Assembly (NCBI GenBank): GCA_021775595.1
Contig: JAJFHN010000024.1
Location: 1 to 43,415, forward strand
From: Hyphomicrobiales bacterium
GTDB lineage: Bacteria > Pseudomonadota > Alphaproteobacteria > Rhizobiales > Methyloligellaceae
DNA length: 43,415 bases
Direction: 5' to 3'
Shown: positions 28,941-36,417 of the stretch, piece by piece
How positions within the stretch are numbered: the first letter of the stretch is position 1
Layout of the letters: the number at the start of each line of letters is the position of its first letter
The notes under the pieces: generated by a model
What the model was told of the DNA's origin: nothing
The model's database searches: none
Seen by the model: the letters and a program-made list of their open reading frames with translations, nothing else
Program-made: the position numbers and the translations under genes

Positions 28941-30059
28941 TCAATTGATTTGGGCGTAGGTGAGCTCGTTTTTGCCTTCGTCGAAGCTCCACCGATAGAA
29001 GGCGTAGGGCGGCAGATTTGGATCGCCCCTCTTGTTGAATTTGAACTTGCCGATCACGGTGTCGAACTCGTTGGCGTCCAGCGCCGCGATGACCTTTGCG
29101 GGGTCGGTCGAGCCGGCCGCTTCGGCGGCCTGCTGCCAAGCCTGGAGGGCGGCATAGGTGTAGAGCACGTAACCCTCCGGCTCGATGCCCTTGGCGCGGA
29201 AGCGCGCCACAATCTCGGCTGCGGCAGGGTTTTTGCGCGGATCGGGAGAGAAAGTCATCAGCGTGCCCGCGCCGTCCTTTCCGACAATCGAGGCGTATTC
29301 CTGGGTCACCAGTGCATCGCCGCCAATCAGGATCGTATCCATGCCCTGCATGCGCATTTGGCGCAGGATCAATCCAGCCTCGGTGTGATAACCGCCCAAA
29401 TACAGCACGTCGATGCGCGCCTGCTTTAGCTTGGTCACGAGCGCCGTGTAATCTTTTTCTCCGGCCGAGAACGCCTCATAGATCAGCTCTTTTTTACCGG
29501 CTGCGTTCATTGCGCGTTTGGTTTCATCGGCCAGCCCTTTTCCATAGGCGGTTTTGTCTTGAATGATCGCGACGTTCTTGTTGGCGAAATTCTTGGCGAT
29601 GTAAGCGCCGGCCACGCCGCCTTGTTGGTCGTCACGGCCGCACACACGAAACACGTTGGGTCCGCCGTCGTCGGTCAGCGTCGGGTTGGTCGAGGCGGGG
29701 GAAATCATAACGATGCCCTCTTCCTCATAGACTTTGGAGGCCGGGATTGAGGAGCCTGAACAGAAATGGCCAGCGACGAATTTGACGCCTTCGCCGACCA
29801 CTTTATTGGCGACGGCGACGGCCTGTTTTGGATCGCAGGCGTCGTCGTTGAGCGACACGTTGAGCTTTTCGCCCAGCACGCCTCCGGCGGCGTTGATATC
29901 GGCTTGGGCCATCTCGGCGCCTGCCCGAAATTGCGCGCCGAAGGAGGCGTATTGCCCCGTCAGCGGTCCGATGACGGCGATGTCGACGTCGGCTCGGGCT
30001 GCAGCGGTAAGGGCGAGCGAGATTACGAGTGAGAATGCGGCGGCGAGCAGACGGGTCAT
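28941..30059 (-). CDS. livK: Branched-chain amino acid ABC transporter substrate-binding protein
   Basis: Periplasmic receptor of a Liv-type importer. From the ATG at 30059 it has 372 residues. A signal peptide (MTRLLAAAFSLVISLALTAA, cleaved near ARADV) leads to the type I binding fold: IAVIGPLTGQYASFGAQFRA, then FVAGHFCSGSSIPASKVYEE, ISPASTNPTLTDD and VLYLGGYHTEAGLI. AAGGA lies 8-10 bases before this start; an upstream extension to 30149 is not protein-like. The true ligand could be another amino acid or amide. It is separated from the transporter genes only by a small membrane protein gene. Confidence 0.95.
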   Translation of the reverse strand: MTRLLAAAFSLVISLALTAAARADVDIAVIGPLTGQYASFGAQFRAGAEMAQADINAAGGVLGEKLNVSLNDDACDPKQAVAVANKVVGEGVKFVAGHFCSGSSIPASKVYEEEGIVMISPASTNPTLTDDGGPNVFRVCGRDDQQGGVAGAYIAKNFANKNVAIIQDKTAYGKGLADETKRAMNAAGKKELIYEAFSAGEKDYTALVTKLKQARIDVLYLGGYHTEAGLILRQMRMQGMDTILIGGDALVTQEYASIVGKDGAGTLMTFSPDPRKNPAAAEIVARFRAKGIEPEGYVLYTYAALQAWQQAAEAAGSTDPAKVIAALDANEFDTVIGKFKFNKRGDPNLPPYAFYRWSFDEGKNELTYAQIN

Positions 30060-30173
30060 TGCATTTGGTCCTTGATTCGCATGCATCGGTGCTGCGGTTT
30101 CAAAATGTGCTGTGCGGCCCCTGAACGTCGCATGAATAAAGCACAGCAAACGCGTTGCAAATGTGGCACTTTT

Positions 30174-30512
30174 TCAGCGTTTCGACCAGGTGAGGGGGCT
30201 GGTTGCCTGATAGAGCCAGCTGTAGCGCGCGGTCATTTGCCGGGCGCGGGTCAAACGAAATCCGAGCAGAGCAAAGGCCATTAGCACGCTCGTATCGATC
30301 ACGTAAAAATGGCGGCTCAAAAGCGTGCCGTCAAAGAGCGCAAATTGCAGGAAACGCACCGCGGCGCCCATCAGCAGCATATAGAGCACCACCTGTCTGA
30401 CGGGCTGCCAGGTCAGCGCCAAACCGCGGCCGGCCATATAGGCTGTGGCGCCGCCGAACAGGCAGGTGAGCAGCGCAAACGACGCAAAAGATGTTTCCCA
30501 GATGACTCCCAT
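30174..30512 (-). CDS. Small three-helix membrane protein (DUF6867-like) in the liv cluster
   Basis: 112-residue inner-membrane protein with about three hydrophobic segments (7-27, 39-56 and 70-84) and a basic C-terminal tail. I believe it belongs to the small family listed as DUF6867, found beside liv genes in alphaproteobacteria, but this is from memory and not certain. It lies between livF (26 bases before) and livK (114 bases after) on the same strand, which suggests a role in or near the importer. AGGCAGAG precedes the ATG. Confidence 0.7.
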   Translation of the reverse strand: MGVIWETSFASFALLTCLFGGATAYMAGRGLALTWQPVRQVVLYMLLMGAAVRFLQFALFDGTLLSRHFYVIDTSVLMAFALLGFRLTRARQMTARYSWLYQATSPLTWSKR

Positions 30513-30538
30513 GGCTCTGCCTGTACGTTTTCTTCAGC

Positions 30539-31264
30539 CTAGCTTTTGCCGCCCTCGAGATAGGCGGCGCGGACCTCGTCGCGCGCCAACAACTCTTCGC
30601 CTGTGCCCGTCATCGTGATTTCGCCATTGACCATGACATAACCGCGATGGGCCAGTCTCAGCGCATGATAAGCGTTTTGCTCGACCAAAAATACGGTCAG
30701 CCGCCGCTTGGTGTTCAGCTCTTTGATGACGTCGAAGATCTGCCGGACGATCAGGGGGGCCAGACCCAGCGAGGGTTCATCGAGCAGCAACAACCGGGGT
30801 CGGCCCATCAGCGCGCGCGCAATGGCCAGCATTTGCTGTTCGCCGCCCGAGAGCGTGCCACCACGCTGGTCGGCGCGCTTGGCGAGGATCGGAAAGAGGT
30901 CGTAGACGGTTGCGAGATCCTTATCGAAAGTCTCTTCGCGGCAGAGCACGGCGCCCATTTGCAAATTTTCCAGCACCGTCATGCGGGGAAAGATCCGCCG
31001 GCCCTCTGGCGACTGCGCGATCGAGAGATGCATGATTTGGTGGGTGGGCAACCGCGTGATGTCTTGTCCGGCAAACGCAATATTGCCTTTGCTGGCGCGC
31101 GGTTTGCCACAGATCGACATCATCAGTGTCGATTTGCCCGCCCCGTTGGCGCCGATCAATGCGACGATCTCTTCCTCGAAGACATCGAGATTGACCCCGC
31201 GCAATGCCACGACCTTGCCGTAGGCAGCTTCCAGGTTGCGGATTTGCAGCAAGGCCTGGCTCAC
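30539..31264 (-). CDS. livF: Branched-chain amino acid ABC transporter ATP-binding protein LivF
   Basis: One of two ATPases of the importer. The 241 residues show Walker A GANGAGKST (38-46), the Q-loop region, the family mark SPEGRRIFPRMTVLENLQMG, the signature LSGGEQQMLAIARALM (138-153) and Walker B LLLLDEPSLGL. The start is a GTG that overlaps the end of livG by four bases (GTGA), so translation is coupled. Confidence 0.97.
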   Translation of the reverse strand: MSQALLQIRNLEAAYGKVVALRGVNLDVFEEEIVALIGANGAGKSTLMMSICGKPRASKGNIAFAGQDITRLPTHQIMHLSIAQSPEGRRIFPRMTVLENLQMGAVLCREETFDKDLATVYDLFPILAKRADQRGGTLSGGEQQMLAIARALMGRPRLLLLDEPSLGLAPLIVRQIFDVIKELNTKRRLTVFLVEQNAYHALRLAHRGYVMVNGEITMTGTGEELLARDEVRAAYLEGGKS

Positions 31265-32178
31265 CGGGTCGCTCCTTGAGCGACCGCGTTATCATCGTCG
31301 GCGATGCCCAAATACGCAGCGATAACGGCTGGATCCTCGCGCACCGCTTCGGGCGTTCCATCGGAGATTTTCTGACCATAGTCGAGAACGACGATGTGAT
31401 CGGAAATTCCCATGACGACAGCCATGTCGTGCTCGATCAGAAGAATCGAAGCGCCATCGTCGCGAATGCTGCGCAAGAGCGTGTTGAGCTGTGCCGACTC
31501 GCGGGGATTGAGGCCGGCGGCGGGCTCATCAAGACAGAGCAACACCGGTTTGGTGCACATGGCGCGGGCGATCTCCAGCCGCCGTTGATCGCCATAGGGC
31601 AGCTCGCCAGCAGCGTCGTCGGCGCGATCAACAAGATCTATTCGTTCCAACCATTGGCGCGAGAATTCAATCGCCTGGGCTTGGGCGCGATAATAGGAAG
31701 GCAGCCCAAGAATTCCGCCCACCGTAAAGCCTGAGGCCCGCATCAGCGAGTTGTGCTGGGCTGTCAGCAAGTTCTCCAAAACGGTCATACCTGCAAACAA
31801 ACGGATGTTCTGGAAGGTGCGCGCCACCCGCGCCTTGGCGGTGACTTCGTTTTCGGGCATGCGCTCCAACAGAAAGACCGCGTCTTCGCCTCGGCCGCGA
31901 TGGCGCCGTCCGCTCATTGTCAGACGCGCCAGCCGGTCTGCGCCCTCCTTGGCGTCGCCGCGCCCATGACGCACGGACAGCCGGCCCTCTGAGGGTTTGT
32001 AAAAGCCGGTGATGCAGTTGAAGACGGTGGTCTTGCCAGCGCCATTGGGGCCGATCAGGGCGGTGATCTCATTGCGGCCAGCCACAAAACTTAGATCATC
32101 GACGGCCGTCAGTCCGCCAAACCGCATGGTCAGGTGCTCGACGTCGAGAATCGGGTCCGCGTCCCACGTCGCGCCCAT
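31261..32178 (-). CDS. livG: Branched-chain amino acid ABC transporter ATP-binding protein LivG
   Basis: Second ATPase of the importer. It shows Walker A GPNGAGKTT (43-51), the Q-loop in VARTFQNIRLFAGMTVLENL (Gln123), LPYGDQRRLEIARAM as signature, and Walker B LLCLDEPAAGLNPRE. At 305 residues it is about 50 longer than the E. coli type. The extra part lies between Walker A and the Q-loop (about 66-112) and is rich in Arg and Gly, ending in VFLLERMPENEV. Rhizobial relatives have a shorter insertion of this kind. The ATG overlaps the livM stop (TGATG). Confidence 0.96.
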   Translation of the reverse strand: MGATWDADPILDVEHLTMRFGGLTAVDDLSFVAGRNEITALIGPNGAGKTTVFNCITGFYKPSEGRLSVRHGRGDAKEGADRLARLTMSGRRHRGRGEDAVFLLERMPENEVTAKARVARTFQNIRLFAGMTVLENLLTAQHNSLMRASGFTVGGILGLPSYYRAQAQAIEFSRQWLERIDLVDRADDAAGELPYGDQRRLEIARAMCTKPVLLCLDEPAAGLNPRESAQLNTLLRSIRDDGASILLIEHDMAVVMGISDHIVVLDYGQKISDGTPEAVREDPAVIAAYLGIADDDNAVAQGATR

Positions 32179-33518
32179 CAGCGCCCCTCGCCAACCAAAT
32201 CGGCGCCTATTGCCTTGCGGTCCTTGAGCACGACCGAGGGCGTGCGTGTCGCGATCAGGCCGCGCGGCCGCCAGACCATGATCAGCACCATGGCGAGCCC
32301 GAAAATCAGCATGCGGTAGAGTTCGAGTTCGCGGAAGAGCTCGAATCCGCCGATCAGTACAACGGCGGCGATGGCGACGCCCACTTGGCTGCCCAAGCCG
32401 CCAAGCACGACGATCGCCAAAATGATCGCAGATTCGATGAATGTGAACGATTCCGGCGAGATGAAGCCTTGACGCGTGGCGAAGAAGGAGCCGGCAATTC
32501 CGCCGAACATTGCGCCAATGGCAAAGGCCGTGAGTTTTGTATTGGTGGTGTTGATGCCGAGTGAGCGGCAGGCGATTTCATCCTCGCGCAAGGCTTCCCA
32601 GGCCCGCCCGACCGGCAGGCGGCGCAGACGAATGGTGACGACACATGTCAGAAGCGCAAGCATCAGAATCACGTAATACAAGAAGACGATCCGTTGCAGA
32701 GGCGAGTAGGTCAGACCAAAGAAATCGGCAAACGTGTTGTCGCCGATTGCCTTGAATTCCAAGCCGAAAAAGGTCGGACGCGGGATGCCCGAAATGCCGT
32801 TGGGGCCGTTGGTGAGATCGGTCCAGTTAAGCAGCACAATTCGGATGATTTCGCCAAATGCCAGGGTGACGATGGCCAGGTAGTCGCCGCGCAGACGCAA
32901 CACCGGAAATCCGAGAATGATTCCCCACAAGGCGGCCATCGCGCCGGCGATCGGCATGCAGACCCAAAACGATAGGTCGAAATGAACGGCGATGATGGCG
33001 TAGGCATAAGCGCCGACGGCATAGAAGGCGACGTATCCCAGATCCAGCAGGCCCGCCAGGCCGACCACGATATTGAGGCCCCAACCGAGCATCACATAGG
33101 TCAGCACCAGGACGGAAAGATCCATGATGTAGCGGTCGGAAAAGGGAAAGATAGGAAGGATGACGGCAAAGATGAGCATGCCGGGCGCCAGAAAGCGGCT
33201 GGTGTCGCCCAGCCACGCCGTGTTCCGGCCAATCACCGCGCTCAGGCCATCGCGCGCATCGCGGCCGCTTTGCTGAAGCAGATTGAGCGCCAAGCGTCCG
33301 GCGAAGACGATGCCCGCGGCGGCGAATGCCAGCCACCAGCGACTTACCAGCACCAGACCACCGGCTTCTTGAACCGTTCGCTCGCTCAACAGTGGAATGG
33401 CGAGCACAAGGGCAATCAGCGCGGCGATGCCGGCCTCGCGCACGCCGCCTACCAGATCGAATTTGGGCGAGGCGGCGGGCAAAGTCTGCTGCGCGCGTGT
33501 GGATTTTGCCGTCGCCAA
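32178..33518 (-). CDS. livM: Branched-chain amino acid ABC transporter permease LivM
   Basis: Membrane permease. The 446 residues have an N-terminal extension with two or three helices (about 24-100, the DUF3382-like part seen in many LivM proteins). The BPD_transp_2 core follows, with WGLNIVVGLAGLLDLGYVAF, LRLRGDYLAIVTLAFGEIIR and ALREDEIACRSLGINTTNTK. The start appears to be a TTG five bases after the livH stop, with AAAGGT upstream; no ATG fits near the N-terminus. Confidence 0.95.
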   Translation of the reverse strand: MATAKSTRAQQTLPAASPKFDLVGGVREAGIAALIALVLAIPLLSERTVQEAGGLVLVSRWWLAFAAAGIVFAGRLALNLLQQSGRDARDGLSAVIGRNTAWLGDTSRFLAPGMLIFAVILPIFPFSDRYIMDLSVLVLTYVMLGWGLNIVVGLAGLLDLGYVAFYAVGAYAYAIIAVHFDLSFWVCMPIAGAMAALWGIILGFPVLRLRGDYLAIVTLAFGEIIRIVLLNWTDLTNGPNGISGIPRPTFFGLEFKAIGDNTFADFFGLTYSPLQRIVFLYYVILMLALLTCVVTIRLRRLPVGRAWEALREDEIACRSLGINTTNTKLTAFAIGAMFGGIAGSFFATRQGFISPESFTFIESAIILAIVVLGGLGSQVGVAIAAVVLIGGFELFRELELYRMLIFGLAMVLIMVWRPRGLIATRTPSVVLKDRKAIGADLVGEGR

Positions 33519-33522
33519 GCCG

Positions 33523-34437
33523 TCAGACCTTTTCGACTTCGGGCCGGCCCAAAAGACCGGAGGGCATGAAAATCAAAACAATAGCGAGGATCGAAAACGC
33601 CGCCACGTCCTTGTATTCGACTGAAAAATAAGCCGACCAAAAAGTCTCGATGAGACCAATGATCAGGCCGCCCAGCATGGCGCCGGGTAGGGAGCCGATG
33701 CCGCCGAGCACGGCGGCCGTGAAGGCTTTGATGCCGGCGATGAAGCCGATGTAAAAATCGATGACGCCGTAATAGAGCAGGTACATCAGACCGGCGACGG
33801 AGGCGAGTGCCGCGCCCATCACGAAGGTGAGCGAAATCGTGCGATCAACATTGACGCCAAGCAACGCAGCCATCGTGCGGTCTTGCTCGCAAGCCCGTTG
33901 GGCGCGCCCAAGCGATGTCTTAGAAATGATCAGCGAAAAAATCGTCATCAACACAACTGTGGTCGTTACGATCAGGATCTGGATGTTGGAGAGGTTGACC
34001 ACGAATCCATCCCGCTCCATCAGCGCGTAGCCGCCGGTGATTATTGGCTCAAGGGGTTTGACGCGGGCGCCCTGAGCGATCTGGACGAAGTTTTGCAAAA
34101 CGATCGACATGCCGATGGCGGTGATCAGAGGCGCCAGACGGAACGATTCTCGCAGCGGACGGTAGGCCAGGCGCTCGACCGTCCATCCCCACATCGAGGT
34201 CAGCGCCATGGCGATCACCAGCACCAGGAGAAGTGTCAGCGGTATCCAGGTGATGCCGAGAGCGATGATGGCGAGAAAGACGATGAGCGAAATAAAGGCG
34301 CCCACCATGAAGATATCGCCATGGGCGAAATTGATCATGCCAATGATGCCGTAGACCATCGTATAGCCGATAGCGATCAGCCCATAGATCGAGCCCAACG
34401 TGATCCCGTTGATGAGCTGCTGCAGAAAGTATTCCAT
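33523..34437 (-). CDS. livH: Branched-chain amino acid ABC transporter permease LivH
   Basis: Membrane permease that pairs with LivM. The 304 residues carry about eight hydrophobic segments and the family marks LINGITLGSIYGLIAIGYTM at the N-terminus, YGIIGMINFAHGDIFMVGAF, and GGIGSLPGAMLGGLIIGLIE near the C-terminus. ATG start. It is the first gene of the leftward livHMGF unit. A TTGACA (34569-34574, minus strand) lies in the upstream gap, but the matching -10 region is poor. Confidence 0.97.
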   Translation of the reverse strand: MEYFLQQLINGITLGSIYGLIAIGYTMVYGIIGMINFAHGDIFMVGAFISLIVFLAIIALGITWIPLTLLLVLVIAMALTSMWGWTVERLAYRPLRESFRLAPLITAIGMSIVLQNFVQIAQGARVKPLEPIITGGYALMERDGFVVNLSNIQILIVTTTVVLMTIFSLIISKTSLGRAQRACEQDRTMAALLGVNVDRTISLTFVMGAALASVAGLMYLLYYGVIDFYIGFIAGIKAFTAAVLGGIGSLPGAMLGGLIIGLIETFWSAYFSVEYKDVAAFSILAIVLIFMPSGLLGRPEVEKV

Positions 34438-34581
34438 GGACCTGCCTTCGCTCGACCGATCGCCCCGTGCTGCCAGGAGTGCAGCTTAGAAACGGCTGTG
34501 AAGGACTGACGTATTGTGACTGCCGATCCGGCGTGCTGGCTGCCAGTAGGTGACCGTGCCGGGGTGGTTGTCAATGAGATG

Positions 34582-34824
34582 TCAGAGAAGGTTGTGCGAT
34601 CCGTCGCAAAAGGGCGGGTCGCCGGTGTCCTTGCAGCCGCACAGATAGATGGTTTCCGTCTTTTCCGCGGTGAAAACCACCGGCTCAAGTCCGGTGCCTT
34701 CGTGCGATCCGTCGCAAAAGGGTTGGTTCTTGCTGCGTCCGCACCGGCACCAGGCGTATTGTTTGCCCTCTTCAACTTCGACCGGATATGGACCCAGTTG
34801 CGCCACAATCGGCTCTTCCGCCAT
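34582..34824 (-). CDS. Twin CDGSH-type iron-sulfur protein
   Basis: Small protein with two CDGSH [2Fe-2S] sites of the mitoNEET/MiNT class. From the ATG at 34824 it has 80 residues. Site one is [16 protein letters not shown] and site two is [16 protein letters not shown]. Both keep the three cysteines and one histidine of the C-x-C-x2-S/T-x3-P-x-C-D-G-S-H pattern. An AAAGGA site precedes this ATG; an earlier in-frame ATG at 34863 is less likely. Bacterial twin-CDGSH proteins are soluble, and their role in redox or cluster transfer is not settled. It lies between orphan soxYZ and the liv operon, all leftward. Confidence 0.92.
   Translation of the reverse strand: MAEEPIVAQLGPYPVEVEEGKQYAWCRCGRSKNQPFCDGSHEGTGLEPVVFTAEKTETIYLCGCKDTGDPPFCDGSHNLL
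34594..34722. repeat. Two identical 21-base copies inside the twin-CDGSH gene
   Basis: Positions 34594-34614 and 34702-34722 carry the same 21 bases, starting GTGCGATCCGTC and ending AAAAGGG. They are exactly 108 bases (36 codons) apart, in frame, and encode PFCDGSH in both sites. Identity also at third codon positions suggests internal duplication or gene conversion. Confidence 0.85.
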
Positions 34825-35025
34825 GACAGTTATCCTTTCCTTGGACTTGTCGCCGCCCGTCAATTGTCACTGCATCGCAGCGCCGACGCTTCCCCATATG
34901 GTGAGAAGGCTTACCGAATCCGCGGATTGGTTACAAGCGCGCCATGCACAGGCCGGGCGCGTCCTGGTGAGAACGCGCGCGGCACCGCAATGATTGGATT
35001 TTTGGCAGGGGATTGCAGACGGCGA

Positions 35026-35352
35026 TCAGGAGACGGTCAGCTGCTCTTTCACTGACCAGGTTTCACCCTTTTCATCCGTCCAGATGAATTCGAATTCGCC
35101 GGCGGCCGGCACCGCCATGAAGAATGAAATGTAGGGATTGGCCGAAATGGCTGGGTGCAGCGCGGTGCGGAACACCTCTTCACCGTTAAACTTGGCCACG
35201 AAGCTCGTGATGATGTCGCGGGGGACCATCTTGCCGCTCTTGGCGTCTTTGCGGAATCCCGTTTCCATTTTGTGGGTTATCAGCGTCTTGACCTCGATGA
35301 CCTCGCCGACTTTGGCGGACTTCGGGATTTTGATACGCGGTTTGCTTGCCAT
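35026..35352 (-). CDS. soxZ: Sulfur carrier complex subunit SoxZ
   Basis: Periplasmic partner of SoxY, holding the sulfur-carrying arm of SoxY in thiosulfate or other sulfur oxidation. The 108 residues match SoxZ: PRIKIPKSAKVGEVIEVKTL, then ITHKMETGFRKDAKSGKMVP and LHPAISANPYISFFM. SoxZ has no signal peptide and is exported with SoxY. AGGA precedes the ATG by about 10 bases. It follows soxY by 41 bases. Confidence 0.96.
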   Translation of the reverse strand: MASKPRIKIPKSAKVGEVIEVKTLITHKMETGFRKDAKSGKMVPRDIITSFVAKFNGEEVFRTALHPAISANPYISFFMAVPAAGEFEFIWTDEKGETWSVKEQLTVS

Positions 35353-35393
35353 ATCGGATTGTTCCTGGTGTTGAGTTTTCGAGCGCCGGCGCC

Positions 35394-35891
35394 TTAACCG
35401 CCGCAGCCGCCGATCGTCACCTTGACGGTTTTCTTGCCCATGTAGAATGAGCCGTCGGTCAACTCGGCGACGGCGAGTACGTCCTGGGTGCTTCCGAGCC
35501 GCATGCGGCTGGAGACCTGCGCCTTGCCGCTGCGCGGCGAGAAGAAGAAGCTTGCGACGTTTGGATTGGGATTCTTGGTGGCGAAGACATGTACGGCCTT
35601 GACGCTGTTGGTCGAGCCATCGTCTTCGATGGAAATCGAGAAGGGGACGGTGTTGCCATTTTCCGCGACTTCGGGAAGATCGATCGTGACCTTGCCTTCA
35701 ATGGGCTTGGCGTCGCCGATGGCGGTCTTGAGGGCCTCTGGCATGGTCGGCGACTGCACTTGAGGTTGCCCCTCTTGGGCGAAAGCGGGCAAGGCAGGCG
35801 TCAGCGCCGCGATCGCGGCAACGGATGCACCAACCATCACTTCGCGGCGGTCCAGGGCGTTTCTTTGGGATCTTGCTGTCATCTGGGTCAT
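35394..35891 (-). CDS. soxY: Sulfur carrier protein SoxY with Tat signal
   Basis: Carries sulfur intermediates on its C-terminal cysteine in the periplasm. From the ATG at 35891 it has 165 residues: a Tat-type signal (DRREVMVGASVAAIAALTPA, ending AFAQ), the immunoglobulin-like SoxY domain (VTIDLPEVAENGNTVPFSIS) and the C-terminal arm TIGGCGG with the carrier cysteine as third residue from the end. The longer open frame to 35942 would start inside the -35 element of a good promoter, so it is rejected; an ATG at 35882 is the other option. No soxA, B, C, D or X lies in the window. Confidence 0.93.
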   Translation of the reverse strand: MTQMTARSQRNALDRREVMVGASVAAIAALTPALPAFAQEGQPQVQSPTMPEALKTAIGDAKPIEGKVTIDLPEVAENGNTVPFSISIEDDGSTNSVKAVHVFATKNPNPNVASFFFSPRSGKAQVSSRMRLGSTQDVLAVAELTDGSFYMGKKTVKVTIGGCGG

Positions 35892-35913
35892 CTCTGTTGC
35901 GATACCGAGCCTA

Positions 35914-35942
35914 TATATAGGATTTCTACTACGTGTTTTCAA
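35914..35942 (-). promoter_or_regulatory. Strong sigma-70-type promoter of soxYZ
   Basis: On the minus strand TTGAAA (35937-35942), 17 bases, then TATATA (35914-35919). The -10 sits in a perfect 12-base palindrome CCTATATATAGG (35910-35921). The start of transcription would be near 35907, giving a leader of only about 16 bases before the ATG at 35891. Confidence 0.7.
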
Positions 35943-36267
35943 AGGCGAATGTTAGGCCGAATCTGCCAGGCCTTCTCTTGGACTTTCGCCCCAAGTGCTT
36001 CAGCTTTTCGACAACACGTCATCTAGCATCTGGCGCGCGGGCGCACAATCAATGGCGATCGCTTGCTTAACCTAAGCTGCACCTTTGCTGCGATATTCAA
36101 TTGATTCTGTCAGTGCGACCGCTCACTATCGAGGTCGTGGTCAGACCCGTCGCGCGACGGTCGCCGGGATCTTGGACGGTCTGTGGCGCTCTTGGGGATT
36201 TGATCGGGTATGAGGTCGCAATAACAAATGGCGCATCCCATATTTATTCAGCCCGAAAAATCTACTT

Positions 36268-36295
36268 TTGACCGCGAAGTTTGGGGGCATATTAA
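36268..36295 (+). promoter_or_regulatory. Candidate promoter of the beta-oxidation operon
   Basis: TTGACC (36268-36273), 16 bases, TATTAA (36290-36295). Transcription would begin near 36302 and leave a leader of about 115 bases before the acyl-CoA dehydrogenase start. Confidence 0.6.
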
Positions 36296-36372
36296 AGGTG
36301 CTGGACGTGATGCGGCGGGCCGCCGGATCACCGCCAACACTGCGCCGTGAGACCGTGCTTTGATGCGATGAC

Positions 36373-36395
36373 GGTGGCCGCCAAGTGCGGCCGCC
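36373..36395 (+). other. Leader hairpin just before the ribosome site
   Basis: GGTGGCCGC and GCGGCCGCC (one G-U pair, otherwise complementary) form a 9-base stem with a CAAGT loop. It ends 8 bases before the GGAGG ribosome site (36404-36408). It has no T run, so it is not a terminator. It could affect translation or be chance in GC-rich DNA. Confidence 0.4.
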
Positions 36396-36417
36396 GCGTC
36401 AATGGAGGACTTGCCCG

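Larger units (their letters stand above)
35943..36417. other. Intergenic region between divergent soxY and the beta-oxidation operon
   Basis: 475 bases without a supported gene. It holds the -35 end of the soxYZ promoter, a perfect 14-base palindrome CCGTCGCGCGACGG (36147-36160), the candidate fad promoter (36268-36295) and a leader hairpin (36373-36395). No tRNA, small RNA or broken gene could be recognised in 35950-36260. Confidence 0.6.

Noticed and set aside
34551-34574. TTGACA on the minus strand before livH, considered as a promoter
   Set aside because: No -10-like sequence at 16-18 bases; too weak to list as a promoter.
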